From the NCBI GenBank assembly GCA_026707335.1, contig JAPOXB010000076.1, positions 1 through 32,200 of the forward strand: DNA of 32,200 nucleotides. The letters run 5' to 3'. The notes under the pieces are model-generated. The model worked only from the letters and a program-made list of their open reading frames with translations, ran no database searches and had not been told where the DNA came from. Positions 1-10,556 of this stretch are shown in pieces. The DNA comes from Chloroflexota bacterium (GTDB lineage Bacteria > Chloroflexota > Dehalococcoidia > Bin125). Numbering within the stretch: the first letter of the stretch is position 1; every line of letters begins with the position of its first letter. A program made the translations under genes and the position numbers.

Positions 1-665
1 GCGTCGATGCCCAGCGGCACGAGCGCCGCCACGGCCGCCCCGATCTCGGAGCCGACCAGCATCTGGCCGGTCGTTTCGATGGTCACGGAGACGAGGATCG
101 GGACTTCGCGGCCGGCCTCGGCGCAGGCGTCCTGCGCGCCGAGAATCGCGGCCTTGCCCTGCAGCAGGTCGTAGACGGTCTCGACCAGCAGCGCGTCGGC
201 GCCGCCGTCGAGCAGGCCGCGGGCCTGCTCCCGGTAGGCGGCGCTGAGGCTGTCGAAGTCGATCTGCCCCAGGCTGGGCAGCTTGGTGCCCGGCCCCATC
301 GACCCCACGACCCAGCGCGGACGGCCGTCCCCGGCGCTGCGCTCGTCGGCCGCCTCGCGCGCCAGGCTCGCGGCGGCGGCGTTGATCTCGTGGGCGCGGT
401 CGGCCAAGTCGTACTCCGCCAGCGTGATCGCCGAGGCGCCGAAGCTGTTGGTGAGCACCGCGTCGACGCCCGCATCGAGGTTGAGCCGGTGCAGCCGCCG
501 CACGACGTCGGGGTTGCACAGGTTGAGGTACTCGTTGCAGCCGTCGAGCCCGCCGAAGTCGTCGGGCGTCAGGCGGAAGCCCTGCAGGCCGGTGCCGGTG
601 GCGCTGTCGAAGATGACGACGCGCTCTCGCGCGGTGTCGAGCAAGGAGGGGCGTGGGGCCGACAC
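1..665 (-). CDS. metH: Homocysteine S-methyltransferase, MetH N-terminal type (3' end outside window)
   Basis: It is expected to transfer a methyl group to homocysteine to make methionine in the cytoplasm. About 221 residues are visible and the C-terminus lies beyond the left edge. Residues 19-26 read FDSATGTG, the family's opening DGAMGT-like strand. They are followed by GCNEYLNL, an NPDVV-RRLH segment and VDAVLTNSFGAS, the substrate-barrel motifs of MetH and related methyltransferases. The later cysteine-containing zinc motifs are not in view. The start is GTG at 665, chosen because GGAGAGGGA lies 5 nt upstream and the homology begins soon after. It diverges from the metF-ahcY-metK operon, which supports a role in the methyl cycle. 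Whether it is a full cobalamin-dependent MetH, a split methyltransferase domain or a fusion protein cannot be decided here. Confidence 0.92.
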   Translation of the reverse strand, partial: MSAPRPSLLDTARERVVIFDSATGTGLQGFRLTPDDFGGLDGCNEYLNLCNPDVVRRLHRLNLDAGVDAVLTNSFGASAITLAEYDLADRAHEINAAAASLAREAADERSAGDGRPRWVVGSMGPGTKLPSLGQIDFDSLSAAYREQARGLLDGGADALLVETVYDLLQGKAAILGAQDACAEAGREVPILVSVTIETTGQMLVGSEIGAAVAALVPLGID

Positions 666-776
666 TGGAATCCCTCTCCGGAACGATCCCGCCCGCCGCG
701 CCGGGTCGCCGGGTCCGCCCGTCGGCGCGCGTCCCGGCGGCGGCGACAGACGGCGATCGAGGCGGTGTTATGTGGC

Positions 777-782
777 AGTGTA
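777..782 (-). promoter_or_regulatory. Possible -10 element for the metH-type gene
   Basis: On the minus strand the hexamer reads TACACT, four of six matches to TATAAT, in the only A/T-richer part of the 186 bp divergent spacer. It would give a leader of about 100 nt. No -35 is recognisable, and the leader shows no SAM, SAH or cobalamin riboswitch motif that I can recognise. Confidence 0.25.
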
Positions 783-837
783 CGGAGCCGGCGGCGCCCC
801 TCCCCACCCGGGTAGTCCCGCTCGCCGCATCTCCGGG

Positions 838-843
838 TAGCAT
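838..843 (+). promoter_or_regulatory. -10 element placing the start site at the metF ATG
   Basis: The hexamer TAGCAT ends 8 nt before the metF ATG at 852. A transcript starting at the usual distance from a -10 would begin at or just before the start codon, and there is no Shine-Dalgarno sequence in those 8 nt. This suggests a leaderless mRNA for the metF-ahcY-metK operon. No -35 hexamer is visible. Confidence 0.45.
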
Positions 844-851
844 CGCGGGCG

Positions 852-3049
<2,198 letters not shown>

Positions 3050-3051
3050 CC

Positions 3052-4287
<1,236 letters not shown>

Positions 4288-4300
4288 GCCGCGGGCGCGG

Positions 4301-5521
4301 TCAGGGCGCGGCCGCCCGCTCCCGCTCGACCGCCGCCTGCCAGCGGTCGGCCAGGTCGGCCGAGCGGACCGTCTCCAGGACGTAGTCGCCGAACTCGCGC
4401 GACGTCGCGCCGGTGGCGCGGCCGGTCATCTGAATGCGCTTCTCGTACTGGCTGCAGAGGTCCATCGCCATGTCGAGCTTCTGGCCCAGGTCGGGGAAGC
4501 CGATGTGGCTGAGCAGCATCGCCGAGGCGCGGATCATCGACGAGGGGTCGGCGTACTGCGCGCGGCCCTCGCGGACCATGCGCGGGGCGGAGCCGTGGAT
4601 CGCCTCGAACATCGCGTAGCGCGTGCCGATGTTGGCGCTGCCGGCCGTGCCGACGCCGCCCTGAAACTCGGCCGCCTCGTCGGTCAGGATGTCGCCGTAG
4701 AGGTTGGGCAGCACCAGCACCTGGAAGCTCGTGCGCCGCTTCGGGTCGACGAGCTTGGCGGTCATGATGTCGATGTACCAGCCCTCCCAGCGGATGTCGG
4801 GGAAGTCCCGCGCGACCAGCCGGGCGGCGTCGAGGAAGGCGCCGTCAGTCGTCTTGACGACGTTGGCCTTCGTCACGACCGTGACGGACTCCTTGCCGTT
4901 CGCGCGGGCGTATTCGAAGGCCATGCGGATGATGCGCTCGGCGCCCGGGTCCGAGATGAGCCGGAAGTCCATGTTGATGTCGCCCAGCGAGAGGCCCTGG
5001 CTGCCCAGCGCGTACATGTCCTCCGTGTTCTCGCGGAAGAACATCCAGTCGATGCCCAGGCGCGGCACGCGCACCGGGCGCACGTTGGCGAACAGGTCGA
5101 GCTCCTTGCGCATGGCGACGTTGGCGCTCTCGATGTTGGGCCATTCGTCGCCCTGCTCCGGGGTGGTGGTGGGGCCCTTGAGCGTGACGTGGTAGTCGCG
5201 GATCTCGGCCAGCACGTCGTCGGGGATGGCCTTCTGCTGCGCGGCGCGGTTCTCGATCGTCAGCCCGTCGATCGTGCCGAACTCGACCTTGCCCGACGCC
5301 ACCTGGGCGGCCAGCAACTCCTCGAGCAAGCGCTGCGCCTCGGCGGCGATCGCGGGGCCGATGCCGTCGCCGCCGATGATGCCGATCTTGATCGTGTCGA
5401 GGGCGGCGAAGTCGGTCGGGGGCGGGGCCTCGCGGATCCCGGCCACGCGGGCCGCCTGCTGCTCCAGCAGCGTCCCGAACCGCTCCTGAGCCTCCGCGAT
5501 GCTGCCGACTTCCGCCACCAT
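4301..5521 (-). CDS. icd: Isocitrate dehydrogenase (isocitrate/isopropylmalate dehydrogenase family)
   Basis: It is predicted to decarboxylate isocitrate oxidatively to 2-oxoglutarate in the TCA cycle. The 406-residue protein has the N-terminal nucleotide-fold start GIIGGDGIGP at 47-56. The substrate motif is S132-A-N134-V-A-M-R138, with R148 and R151 following; this SxNxxxR pattern favours isocitrate over isopropylmalate. FRENTEDMYA, the catalytic Tyr region, comes next, and NLYGDILTDE carries metal-binding Asp residues. After HGSAP at 309-313 it has R314 and M315. These match neither the Lys-Tyr pair of E. coli NADP enzymes nor the Asp-Ile pair of NAD-using relatives, so cofactor use is uncertain. 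The first 40 residues are an extra N-terminal stretch. The ATG at 5521 has AGGGGGG 4 nt upstream. The product is the substrate of KorAB at 23799-26760. Confidence 0.9.
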   Translation of the reverse strand: MVAEVGSIAEAQERFGTLLEQQAARVAGIREAPPPTDFAALDTIKIGIIGGDGIGPAIAAEAQRLLEELLAAQVASGKVEFGTIDGLTIENRAAQQKAIPDDVLAEIRDYHVTLKGPTTTPEQGDEWPNIESANVAMRKELDLFANVRPVRVPRLGIDWMFFRENTEDMYALGSQGLSLGDINMDFRLISDPGAERIIRMAFEYARANGKESVTVVTKANVVKTTDGAFLDAARLVARDFPDIRWEGWYIDIMTAKLVDPKRRTSFQVLVLPNLYGDILTDEAAEFQGGVGTAGSANIGTRYAMFEAIHGSAPRMVREGRAQYADPSSMIRASAMLLSHIGFPDLGQKLDMAMDLCSQYEKRIQMTGRATGATSREFGDYVLETVRSADLADRWQAAVERERAAAP

Positions 5522-5654
5522 GGCGCCCCCCTTTGCTGTCGGTACGGCCGGCGCCGGTGGAAACCAGCGCGCGCGCCGCGGCGGGCGTCGATTCGGCGAA
5601 CTCCCCCAAGAGCGCCGTCGCCCGGCCCATCGGAGTGTGCTGCAAGAGCGGGCG

Positions 5655-5670
5655 CGGCGCAATCGCGCCG
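5655..5670. terminator. Perfect 6 bp hairpin after the M3 peptidase gene
   Basis: CGGCGC-AATC-GCGCCG forms a 6 bp GC stem with a 4 nt loop, 15 nt past the stop of the M3 peptidase gene (5686, minus strand). No T-run follows, so it is at best an attenuating or Rho-assisting hairpin. In DNA this GC-rich such stems also arise by chance. The rest of the 164 bp gap up to the icd start shows no clear promoter. Confidence 0.25.
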
Positions 5671-5685
5671 GCCTCACTCGCATGC

Positions 5686-7683
5686 TCAGGAGGGAGCCTC
5701 GGGATCGAGCCCCAGATCGCGCAGGAACGCCGCCGGCGACGGCTCGCGGCCCAGGAAGTCGCGCACCAGCGCGTCGCCGTCGCGGGTGCCCCCGGGCTCC
5801 AGGATGCCCCGCCGGTAGGCGCGGCCCACCTCCGGCGCGGGCAGCCCCGCCTCGGCGAAGCGGGTGAACATGTCGTCGCCGGAAACCTTCGACCAGAGGT
5901 AGCCGTAGTAGCCGGCGTCGTAGCCGAAGAGGTGCCCGAAGCCGGCCTGGAAGTGCGTCTCCTCGGGGAAGGGGAAGCCGGTGATGGGGTGCAACTCCCG
6001 CGCCACGGCGTCGGTGTCCAGGGCCGCCCCGTCGCCGGCGGCGCGGGGACCGTGGTAGGCCATGTCGAGCCGCGAGAAGTAGATCTGCCGTAGCGTCGCG
6101 ATGCCGCTGCCGGCGTTCTTGGCCGCGACCATGCGCCGCACGAGCGCCTCCGGGATCGGGTCGCCCGTGCGGTGATGGCGGGTGAAGCCGCGCAGCACCT
6201 CGGGCTGCCAGCACCAGTGCTCCAGCATCTGCGACGGCGCCTCGACGAAGTCCCGCTCGACGCTGGTGCCCGAGAAGCGCAGGTAGCGGGCGCGGGTCAG
6301 CGTCTGGTGCAGGATGTGGCCGAACTCGTGGAAGAGCGTGACGACCTCGGAGTGCTGCAGCAGCGACGGCGCCGCCGGCGTGGGCTTGGTGAAGTTGGCG
6401 ACGATGGCGCTCACGGGGCGCTGGTAGCCCTCGCCGCCGGGCGCCGCCCGGCCGCCCTGCAGGGTGAACGCGGCCGCGTGGCCGAACTCGCCGGGGCGGG
6501 GATGCAGGTCCATGTAGAAGTGCCCCACGACCTCGCCGCTCGCCTGGTCTTCGATGTCGAAGAAGCGCACGTCGGGGTGCCACGCGCCGGCCTGGGGATG
6601 CGGCAGGAAGCGCACGCCGGTCAGCCCCTCGTAGACGGCGAAGAGTCCCTCCAGCACCGCGTCGAGGGGGAAGTACTCCGCCACCTCGAAGGCGTCGACG
6701 TCGTACTGTTCGCGGCGCAGCCGCTGCGTCAGGTAGCGCCAGTCCCAGATGTCGCATTCGCCGCCGTTGAGCGCGCGCAGGGCGGCCAGGTCCGACTCGG
6801 CCTTGGGGCGCACGCGCGCCTCGAGGTCGGTCAGGAAGTCCAGCACGAAGCCCGGCGAGCGGGCCACCCGGACCTCCGTGCGGTAGTCGGCCCACGAGGG
6901 GTAGTCGAGGATCGACGCGATCTCCGCGCGCAGTCCGATCGCCTCCTCCAGGATCGGCACGTTCGCCTCGGCGGCCTTGTTGTGGTTCTTGCGGAAGAGT
7001 TCCTCGCGCAGGGCGCCGTCGTGGGCGTTCTCCAGGAAGGGGATCAGGTCGGGGTAGTCCAGCGAGACGCGGTAGCGGGCCTCGCCCTCTCCGGGCTCCG
7101 TGCTCAGCCCGTCGATGTAGGCGTCCGGCAGCCCGTCCAGCCGGGCGCGCGAGACGACGATCGCGTCCTCGTACTCGTCGATGTTGCGGCGGAAGGCGAT
7201 CCCCAGCCGCACCAGGCGCTCCTTGAGGTCCTGCAGGCGGCTCCGCTCGGGCTTCCCCAGCCGCATGCCGTTGCGGCGGAAGTCACGCAACTCGAAGTCG
7301 AGGAAGCGGGCCGCCTCCGGTGCCATCGCCCGGTCCTGCGACGCCCCGTCGAGCGCGCGCAGGGCCGTGTCGAGTTCCTCGCGGAAGCCGAGGCCGGTCG
7401 CGAAGGTGTCGAGCTTCTCCTCGCCCGCGTGGGCGGCCTCGCGCAGGGCGGCGTCGGCGGCGACCTGCGAGAGGAAGCCGTAGCGCCCGCCCGCCTGCGT
7501 CAGCAGGTCGCTGATCTCGTCGAGCGGGTGCAGCGTGTTCTCGACGCCGCGGCCGGCGTCGGGCACGGCGGCGATCTCCCCGACCAGCGCTTCCGCGCGG
7601 GCGATGGCGGAGTCGACCCCGGCCTCGACATCGCCGGCGCTGACCGACGCGTAGTCGAAGGGGACGGCGTGTTCGGGGTCCAT
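5686..7683 (-). CDS. M3 family oligopeptidase (thimet oligopeptidase / Dcp-like)
   Basis: This is a zinc metallopeptidase that cuts short peptides in the cytoplasm, probably finishing protein turnover. The 665-residue length and layout match the M3A family: a long alpha-helical N-terminal half, then the catalytic core. The zinc motif HEFGH is at residues 452-456. It is followed by the conserved DFVEAPSQMLEHW, which holds the third zinc ligand Glu. Near the end, FPFPEETHFQAGFGHLFGYDAGYYGYLWSK matches the family's C-terminal substrate-binding segment. No signal peptide is seen. The ATG at 7683 has GAGAGGAA about 6 nt upstream. The icd gene follows after 164 bp in the same direction. The gene diverges from rmuC. 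Confidence 0.93.
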   Translation of the reverse strand: MDPEHAVPFDYASVSAGDVEAGVDSAIARAEALVGEIAAVPDAGRGVENTLHPLDEISDLLTQAGGRYGFLSQVAADAALREAAHAGEEKLDTFATGLGFREELDTALRALDGASQDRAMAPEAARFLDFELRDFRRNGMRLGKPERSRLQDLKERLVRLGIAFRRNIDEYEDAIVVSRARLDGLPDAYIDGLSTEPGEGEARYRVSLDYPDLIPFLENAHDGALREELFRKNHNKAAEANVPILEEAIGLRAEIASILDYPSWADYRTEVRVARSPGFVLDFLTDLEARVRPKAESDLAALRALNGGECDIWDWRYLTQRLRREQYDVDAFEVAEYFPLDAVLEGLFAVYEGLTGVRFLPHPQAGAWHPDVRFFDIEDQASGEVVGHFYMDLHPRPGEFGHAAAFTLQGGRAAPGGEGYQRPVSAIVANFTKPTPAAPSLLQHSEVVTLFHEFGHILHQTLTRARYLRFSGTSVERDFVEAPSQMLEHWCWQPEVLRGFTRHHRTGDPIPEALVRRMVAAKNAGSGIATLRQIYFSRLDMAYHGPRAAGDGAALDTDAVARELHPITGFPFPEETHFQAGFGHLFGYDAGYYGYLWSKVSGDDMFTRFAEAGLPAPEVGRAYRRGILEPGGTRDGDALVRDFLGREPSPAAFLRDLGLDPEAPS

Positions 7684-7733
7684 CGCGTTCCTCTCTCGCG
7701 TGCGCCGGGCGTGGGCGTCCAGCGGGCAGGTTA

Positions 7734-7755
7734 ACAGCGGAGTCCCCGTCGCTGT
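7734..7755. repeat. Inverted repeat in the M3 peptidase/rmuC divergent spacer
   Basis: ACAGCG at 7734-7739 and CGCTGT at 7750-7755 form a 6 bp inverted repeat with a 10 bp centre. It sits in the only A/T-richer part of this 154 bp divergent intergenic region. It could be an operator for one or both genes, but six base pairs is a weak signal. Confidence 0.2.
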
Positions 7756-7837
7756 GCCCACGGGCCGCGCGCGTGCGACCATGGGGGCGCCGCGCCGGGG
7801 AGTCGCGCCGCGCGGCGCAGGACGGGAGGCTGCCGGC

Positions 7838-9031
7838 ATGGAGATCGCGGTGGGGGTCCTCGTGGCGCTGGTGGTCGTGCTGGCGGCGGGGCTGCTGATG
7901 CAGCGCCGCGCCGCGGCCCGGCGCGACGAGGCGCAGTCGGCCGCGGCCGCCGACCTGCTGGCGACGCTGCGGCCGGAGCTGGCCTCGTTGCAGCAGCAGG
8001 CGCTGCAGCAGAACAACGAGCAGTTCATGGCCCTGGCCAAGACGCAGCTGGGCGCCGAAACGGCCCGAGGCGAGGAGCAGTTGCGCGCGCGCGGCGAGGC
8101 CATCGAGAAGGGCCTGACCCGCGTCGGCGAGACGCTCGACTCGATGAAGAAGTTCGTGCAGGAGGTGGACTCGAAGCGGGCCGAGAGCATCACGCAACTG
8201 ACGGCGCTGACCGAGGCCGGCCAGCGCACGATGCAGAACCTGGGGGCCGAGACCGCCCGCCTGCAACGGACCTTGAGCGGCGGTCAGACGCGGGGCCAGT
8301 GGGGCGAGCGGATGGCGGAGGACGTGCTGCGCGTGGCGGGGATGCTGGAGGGACTCAACTACCGCAAGAACCGCCAACTCGAAGGCGGAAGCGGCCGGCC
8401 CGACTACACGTTCCTGCTGCCGCAGGATCGAGTGCTGCACATGGACGTGAAGTTCCCGCTGGCCGGCTACCTGCGGTACCTGGAGGCCGGTAGCGAGGCG
8501 GACCGGGAGACGGCGACGAGTGACTTCCTGCGCGACGTCCGCCAGCGCGTCCGCGAGGTGACCACGCGCGACTACATCGATCCCACGGCGGGCACGCTCG
8601 ACTACGTGCTGGTCTTCATCCCCAACGAGCAGGTGTACGGCTTCATCCACCAGCACGACGCGACGATCGCGGACTCGGCGCTGGAGAAGCGGGTGGTGCT
8701 GTGCTCGCCGCTGACGCTGTTCGCGGTGCTGGCGGTGATCCGGCAGTCGGTGGAATCGGTCCGGCTGGAGGAGCACGCGCACGAGATCCTGGCGGCGCTC
8801 GATGCGTTCCAGCGCGAGTGGGGCAAGTACCAGGACGCGGTCGAGACGGTCGGCCGGCGGATCACGTCGGCCCAGAACGCCTACGGCGACCTCAGCGGCA
8901 CGCGCACGCGCCAACTGGAGCGCCAACTCGATAAGGTGAAGCAGCTGCGCGAGCAGACCGGCATCGACGCGGGCGCGGGGCTGGAGAGCGGAGACGCTCC
9001 GGAGGAACTTCCGGCTCGCGTCGATCCGTAG
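7838..9031 (+). CDS. rmuC: RmuC-family DNA recombination protein
   Basis: RmuC limits recombination at inverted repeats in E. coli and is thought to be a nuclease-like protein; its exact reaction is not settled. The 397-residue protein starts with one transmembrane helix (about residues 2-23) and continues with a Gln/Glu-rich coiled coil to about 150. A PD-(D/E)XK-like core follows, with GQWGE, GRPDYTFLLP and HMDVKFPLAGYL supplying the E, D and D-x-K positions. A second coiled coil ends the protein. The ATG at 7838 is chosen over upstream in-frame codons because GACGGGAGG lies 8 nt before it and the membrane helix begins at once. The amidase gene begins 42 bp downstream. Confidence 0.93.
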   Translation: MEIAVGVLVALVVVLAAGLLMQRRAAARRDEAQSAAAADLLATLRPELASLQQQALQQNNEQFMALAKTQLGAETARGEEQLRARGEAIEKGLTRVGETLDSMKKFVQEVDSKRAESITQLTALTEAGQRTMQNLGAETARLQRTLSGGQTRGQWGERMAEDVLRVAGMLEGLNYRKNRQLEGGSGRPDYTFLLPQDRVLHMDVKFPLAGYLRYLEAGSEADRETATSDFLRDVRQRVREVTTRDYIDPTAGTLDYVLVFIPNEQVYGFIHQHDATIADSALEKRVVLCSPLTLFAVLAVIRQSVESVRLEEHAHEILAALDAFQREWGKYQDAVETVGRRITSAQNAYGDLSGTRTRQLERQLDKVKQLREQTGIDAGAGLESGDAPEELPARVDP

Positions 9032-9035
9032 CGGC

Positions 9036-9041
9036 TATCCT
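9036..9041 (+). promoter_or_regulatory. Candidate -10 element for the amidase gene
   Basis: TATCCT begins 5 bp after the rmuC stop codon. It would start a transcript near 9048, with a leader of about 26 nt that includes the GGAAGAG ribosome site. A second, weaker TATCAG follows at 9053. No -35 is recognisable, so co-transcription with rmuC remains possible. Confidence 0.35.
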
Positions 9042-9073
9042 CCGAGGGACGCTATCAGGAAGAGTGGACCCCA

Positions 9074-10477
9074 GTGACCGACGACGACCTCAACTTCGCT
9101 TCGATCAGACAACTCGCGGAGTTGGTGCGGGAGAAGCAGATCTCCCCGCTGGAGCTGATGGACCACACGCTGGCCCGCATCGAGGCGCTCAACCCACAGT
9201 TGAACGCGGTCGTCCAACTCGACGCGGAGGCGGCGCGGGCGGAAGCGGCCGCGCAGACGGCGCGGCTCGCCGCCGGGGAGGATCTCGGGCCGCTGGGCGG
9301 CGTGCCCGCCGGGATCAAGGACCTGGAGAACGCCAAGGGCTTCATCACGACGTTTGGGTCGCCGCTGCACGCGCACGACGCGCCAGCGGACTTCGACGAC
9401 GTGCACATCGAGCGGCTCAAGGCGGCGGGCGCGATCGTGGTGGGCAAGACCAACACACCCGAGTTCGGCATGTTCGCCTTCACCAACAACGAGGTCTTCG
9501 GGGTGACGCGCAACCCCTGGAACCTGGAGCGCACGGCCGGCGGATCGAGCGGCGGCTCCTCGGCCGCCCTCGCGTCGGGGATGCTGGCCCTGGCCACGGC
9601 ATCGGACGGGGGCGGCTCGATCCGGATTCCGGCCTGCTACACGGGGCTGTACGGGCTCAAGCCGTCCTTCGGGCGCGTGCCGATCGCGCCGCGCCGGCAC
9701 GACTTCTGGCTTGACACCAGCGTCTACGGCCCGTTGACGCGGACCGTGGCCGACGCCGTGCTGCTGATGGACGTCATGGCGGGCCCGGACGACCGCGACC
9801 GCAACACGCTGCCGGCAGAGCCGCGCTCGTACGGGGAGCGGGTGACGGAGGCGCTGCCGCCGCTGCGCATCGCCTTCAACCGCACCCTGGGCGTCACGCG
9901 GCTGCAGACCGACGTCGAGCGGGAGGTCGAGGCGGCGGTGGCGGTCTTCCGGGAGCTGGGGCACGAGGTGGAGGAGAACGACGACGCGATCCCGGAGACG
10001 GGCCGCTTCTGGAACGACGTGATGGGGTGGACCAACGTCGCGATGCACTGGCAGGACTACACGACGCGCCACAGCGAGTACGGGGAGGCGGTCGTGCAGA
10101 TCCTCGACCACGGCCTGGGCCTCGACCCGGAGCGGATGGGGCGCTTCATGGAGCTGCGGCAGACGATCACGGCCTGGACGGCGGAGTTGTTCGGCGCCTA
10201 CGACCTGCTGCTGACGCCCACCCTGCCGACGGAGGCCTTCGCCGCGTCGGGGCCGGTCCCGCTCACGCTGTACGGCGAGAAGTTCGTCCCCATCGCGATG
10301 ACCTACCCGTTCAACTTCAGCGGCCACCCGGCGGCCAGCGTGCCCGCGGGCCTGACCGACGCGGGCCTGCCCTGCGGCCTGCAGATCGTGGGGCCGCGCT
10401 TCGGCGACGCCCTCGTGCTGCGGGCGTCGCTGGCGTACGAGGAGGCGCGGCCCTGGGACCGCTGGCCGCGCCACTGA
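9074..10477 (+). CDS. Amidase (amidase signature family)
   Basis: This is a cytoplasmic hydrolase of carboxamide bonds; the natural substrate cannot be read from sequence. The 467-residue protein has the complete Ser-cisSer-Lys triad of the family: K82 in [10 protein letters not shown], cis-Ser S158 in AGGSSGGSS, and nucleophile S182 in DGGGSIRIP. The C-terminal [28 protein letters not shown] is the usual end of the fold. Stand-alone context with no GatC or GatB nearby argues against the tRNA amidotransferase GatA. The GTG at 9074 is used with GGAAGAG upstream; an in-frame GTG at 9065 is the alternative. The gene lies between rmuC and an M1 aminopeptidase, so amide or peptide catabolism is plausible. 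Confidence 0.92.
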   Translation: MTDDDLNFASIRQLAELVREKQISPLELMDHTLARIEALNPQLNAVVQLDAEAARAEAAAQTARLAAGEDLGPLGGVPAGIKDLENAKGFITTFGSPLHAHDAPADFDDVHIERLKAAGAIVVGKTNTPEFGMFAFTNNEVFGVTRNPWNLERTAGGSSGGSSAALASGMLALATASDGGGSIRIPACYTGLYGLKPSFGRVPIAPRRHDFWLDTSVYGPLTRTVADAVLLMDVMAGPDDRDRNTLPAEPRSYGERVTEALPPLRIAFNRTLGVTRLQTDVEREVEAAVAVFRELGHEVEENDDAIPETGRFWNDVMGWTNVAMHWQDYTTRHSEYGEAVVQILDHGLGLDPERMGRFMELRQTITAWTAELFGAYDLLLTPTLPTEAFAASGPVPLTLYGEKFVPIAMTYPFNFSGHPAASVPAGLTDAGLPCGLQIVGPRFGDALVLRASLAYEEARPWDRWPRH

Positions 10478-10503
10478 GGGCCGATCGCCGGCGCAGGCGT
10501 CGA

Positions 10504-10509
10504 TATACT
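10504..10509 (+). promoter_or_regulatory. -10 element for the M1 aminopeptidase gene
   Basis: TATACT is five of six matches to TATAAT. Transcription would begin near 10516, giving a leader of about 40 nt that ends in a GGGGG ribosome site. The upstream in-frame ATG at 10512 would lie ahead of this start point, so the ATG at 10557 is preferred. No -35 is recognisable. Confidence 0.5.
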
Positions 10510-10556
10510 CGATGCTCGCCGGCCCACGGCACGCGCACGCACACCTTGGGGGCTCA

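Noticed and set aside
83-475. A Pro/Arg/Ser-rich minus-strand frame near the left edge
   Set aside because: It is out of frame with the homocysteine methyltransferase motifs on the same strand and has low-complexity composition.
666-851. A SAM, SAH or cobalamin riboswitch between metH and metF
   Set aside because: I see none of the conserved loop motifs of these classes on either strand. It could still be missed without a covariance model.
5522-6895. An apparent 458-residue N-terminal extension of isocitrate dehydrogenase
   Set aside because: It is a shadow frame across the M3 peptidase gene. The real start at 5521 has a ribosome site and precedes the conserved fold.
9074-10477. GatA subunit of the tRNA amidotransferase
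   Set aside because: The triad is shared, but GatB and GatC are absent nearby and the sequence between motifs is unlike GatA.
10512-10556. An earlier start for the M1 aminopeptidase at ATG 10512
   Set aside because: The codon would lie just upstream of the predicted transcription start and lacks a ribosome site. ATG 10557 has both a leader and GGGGG.
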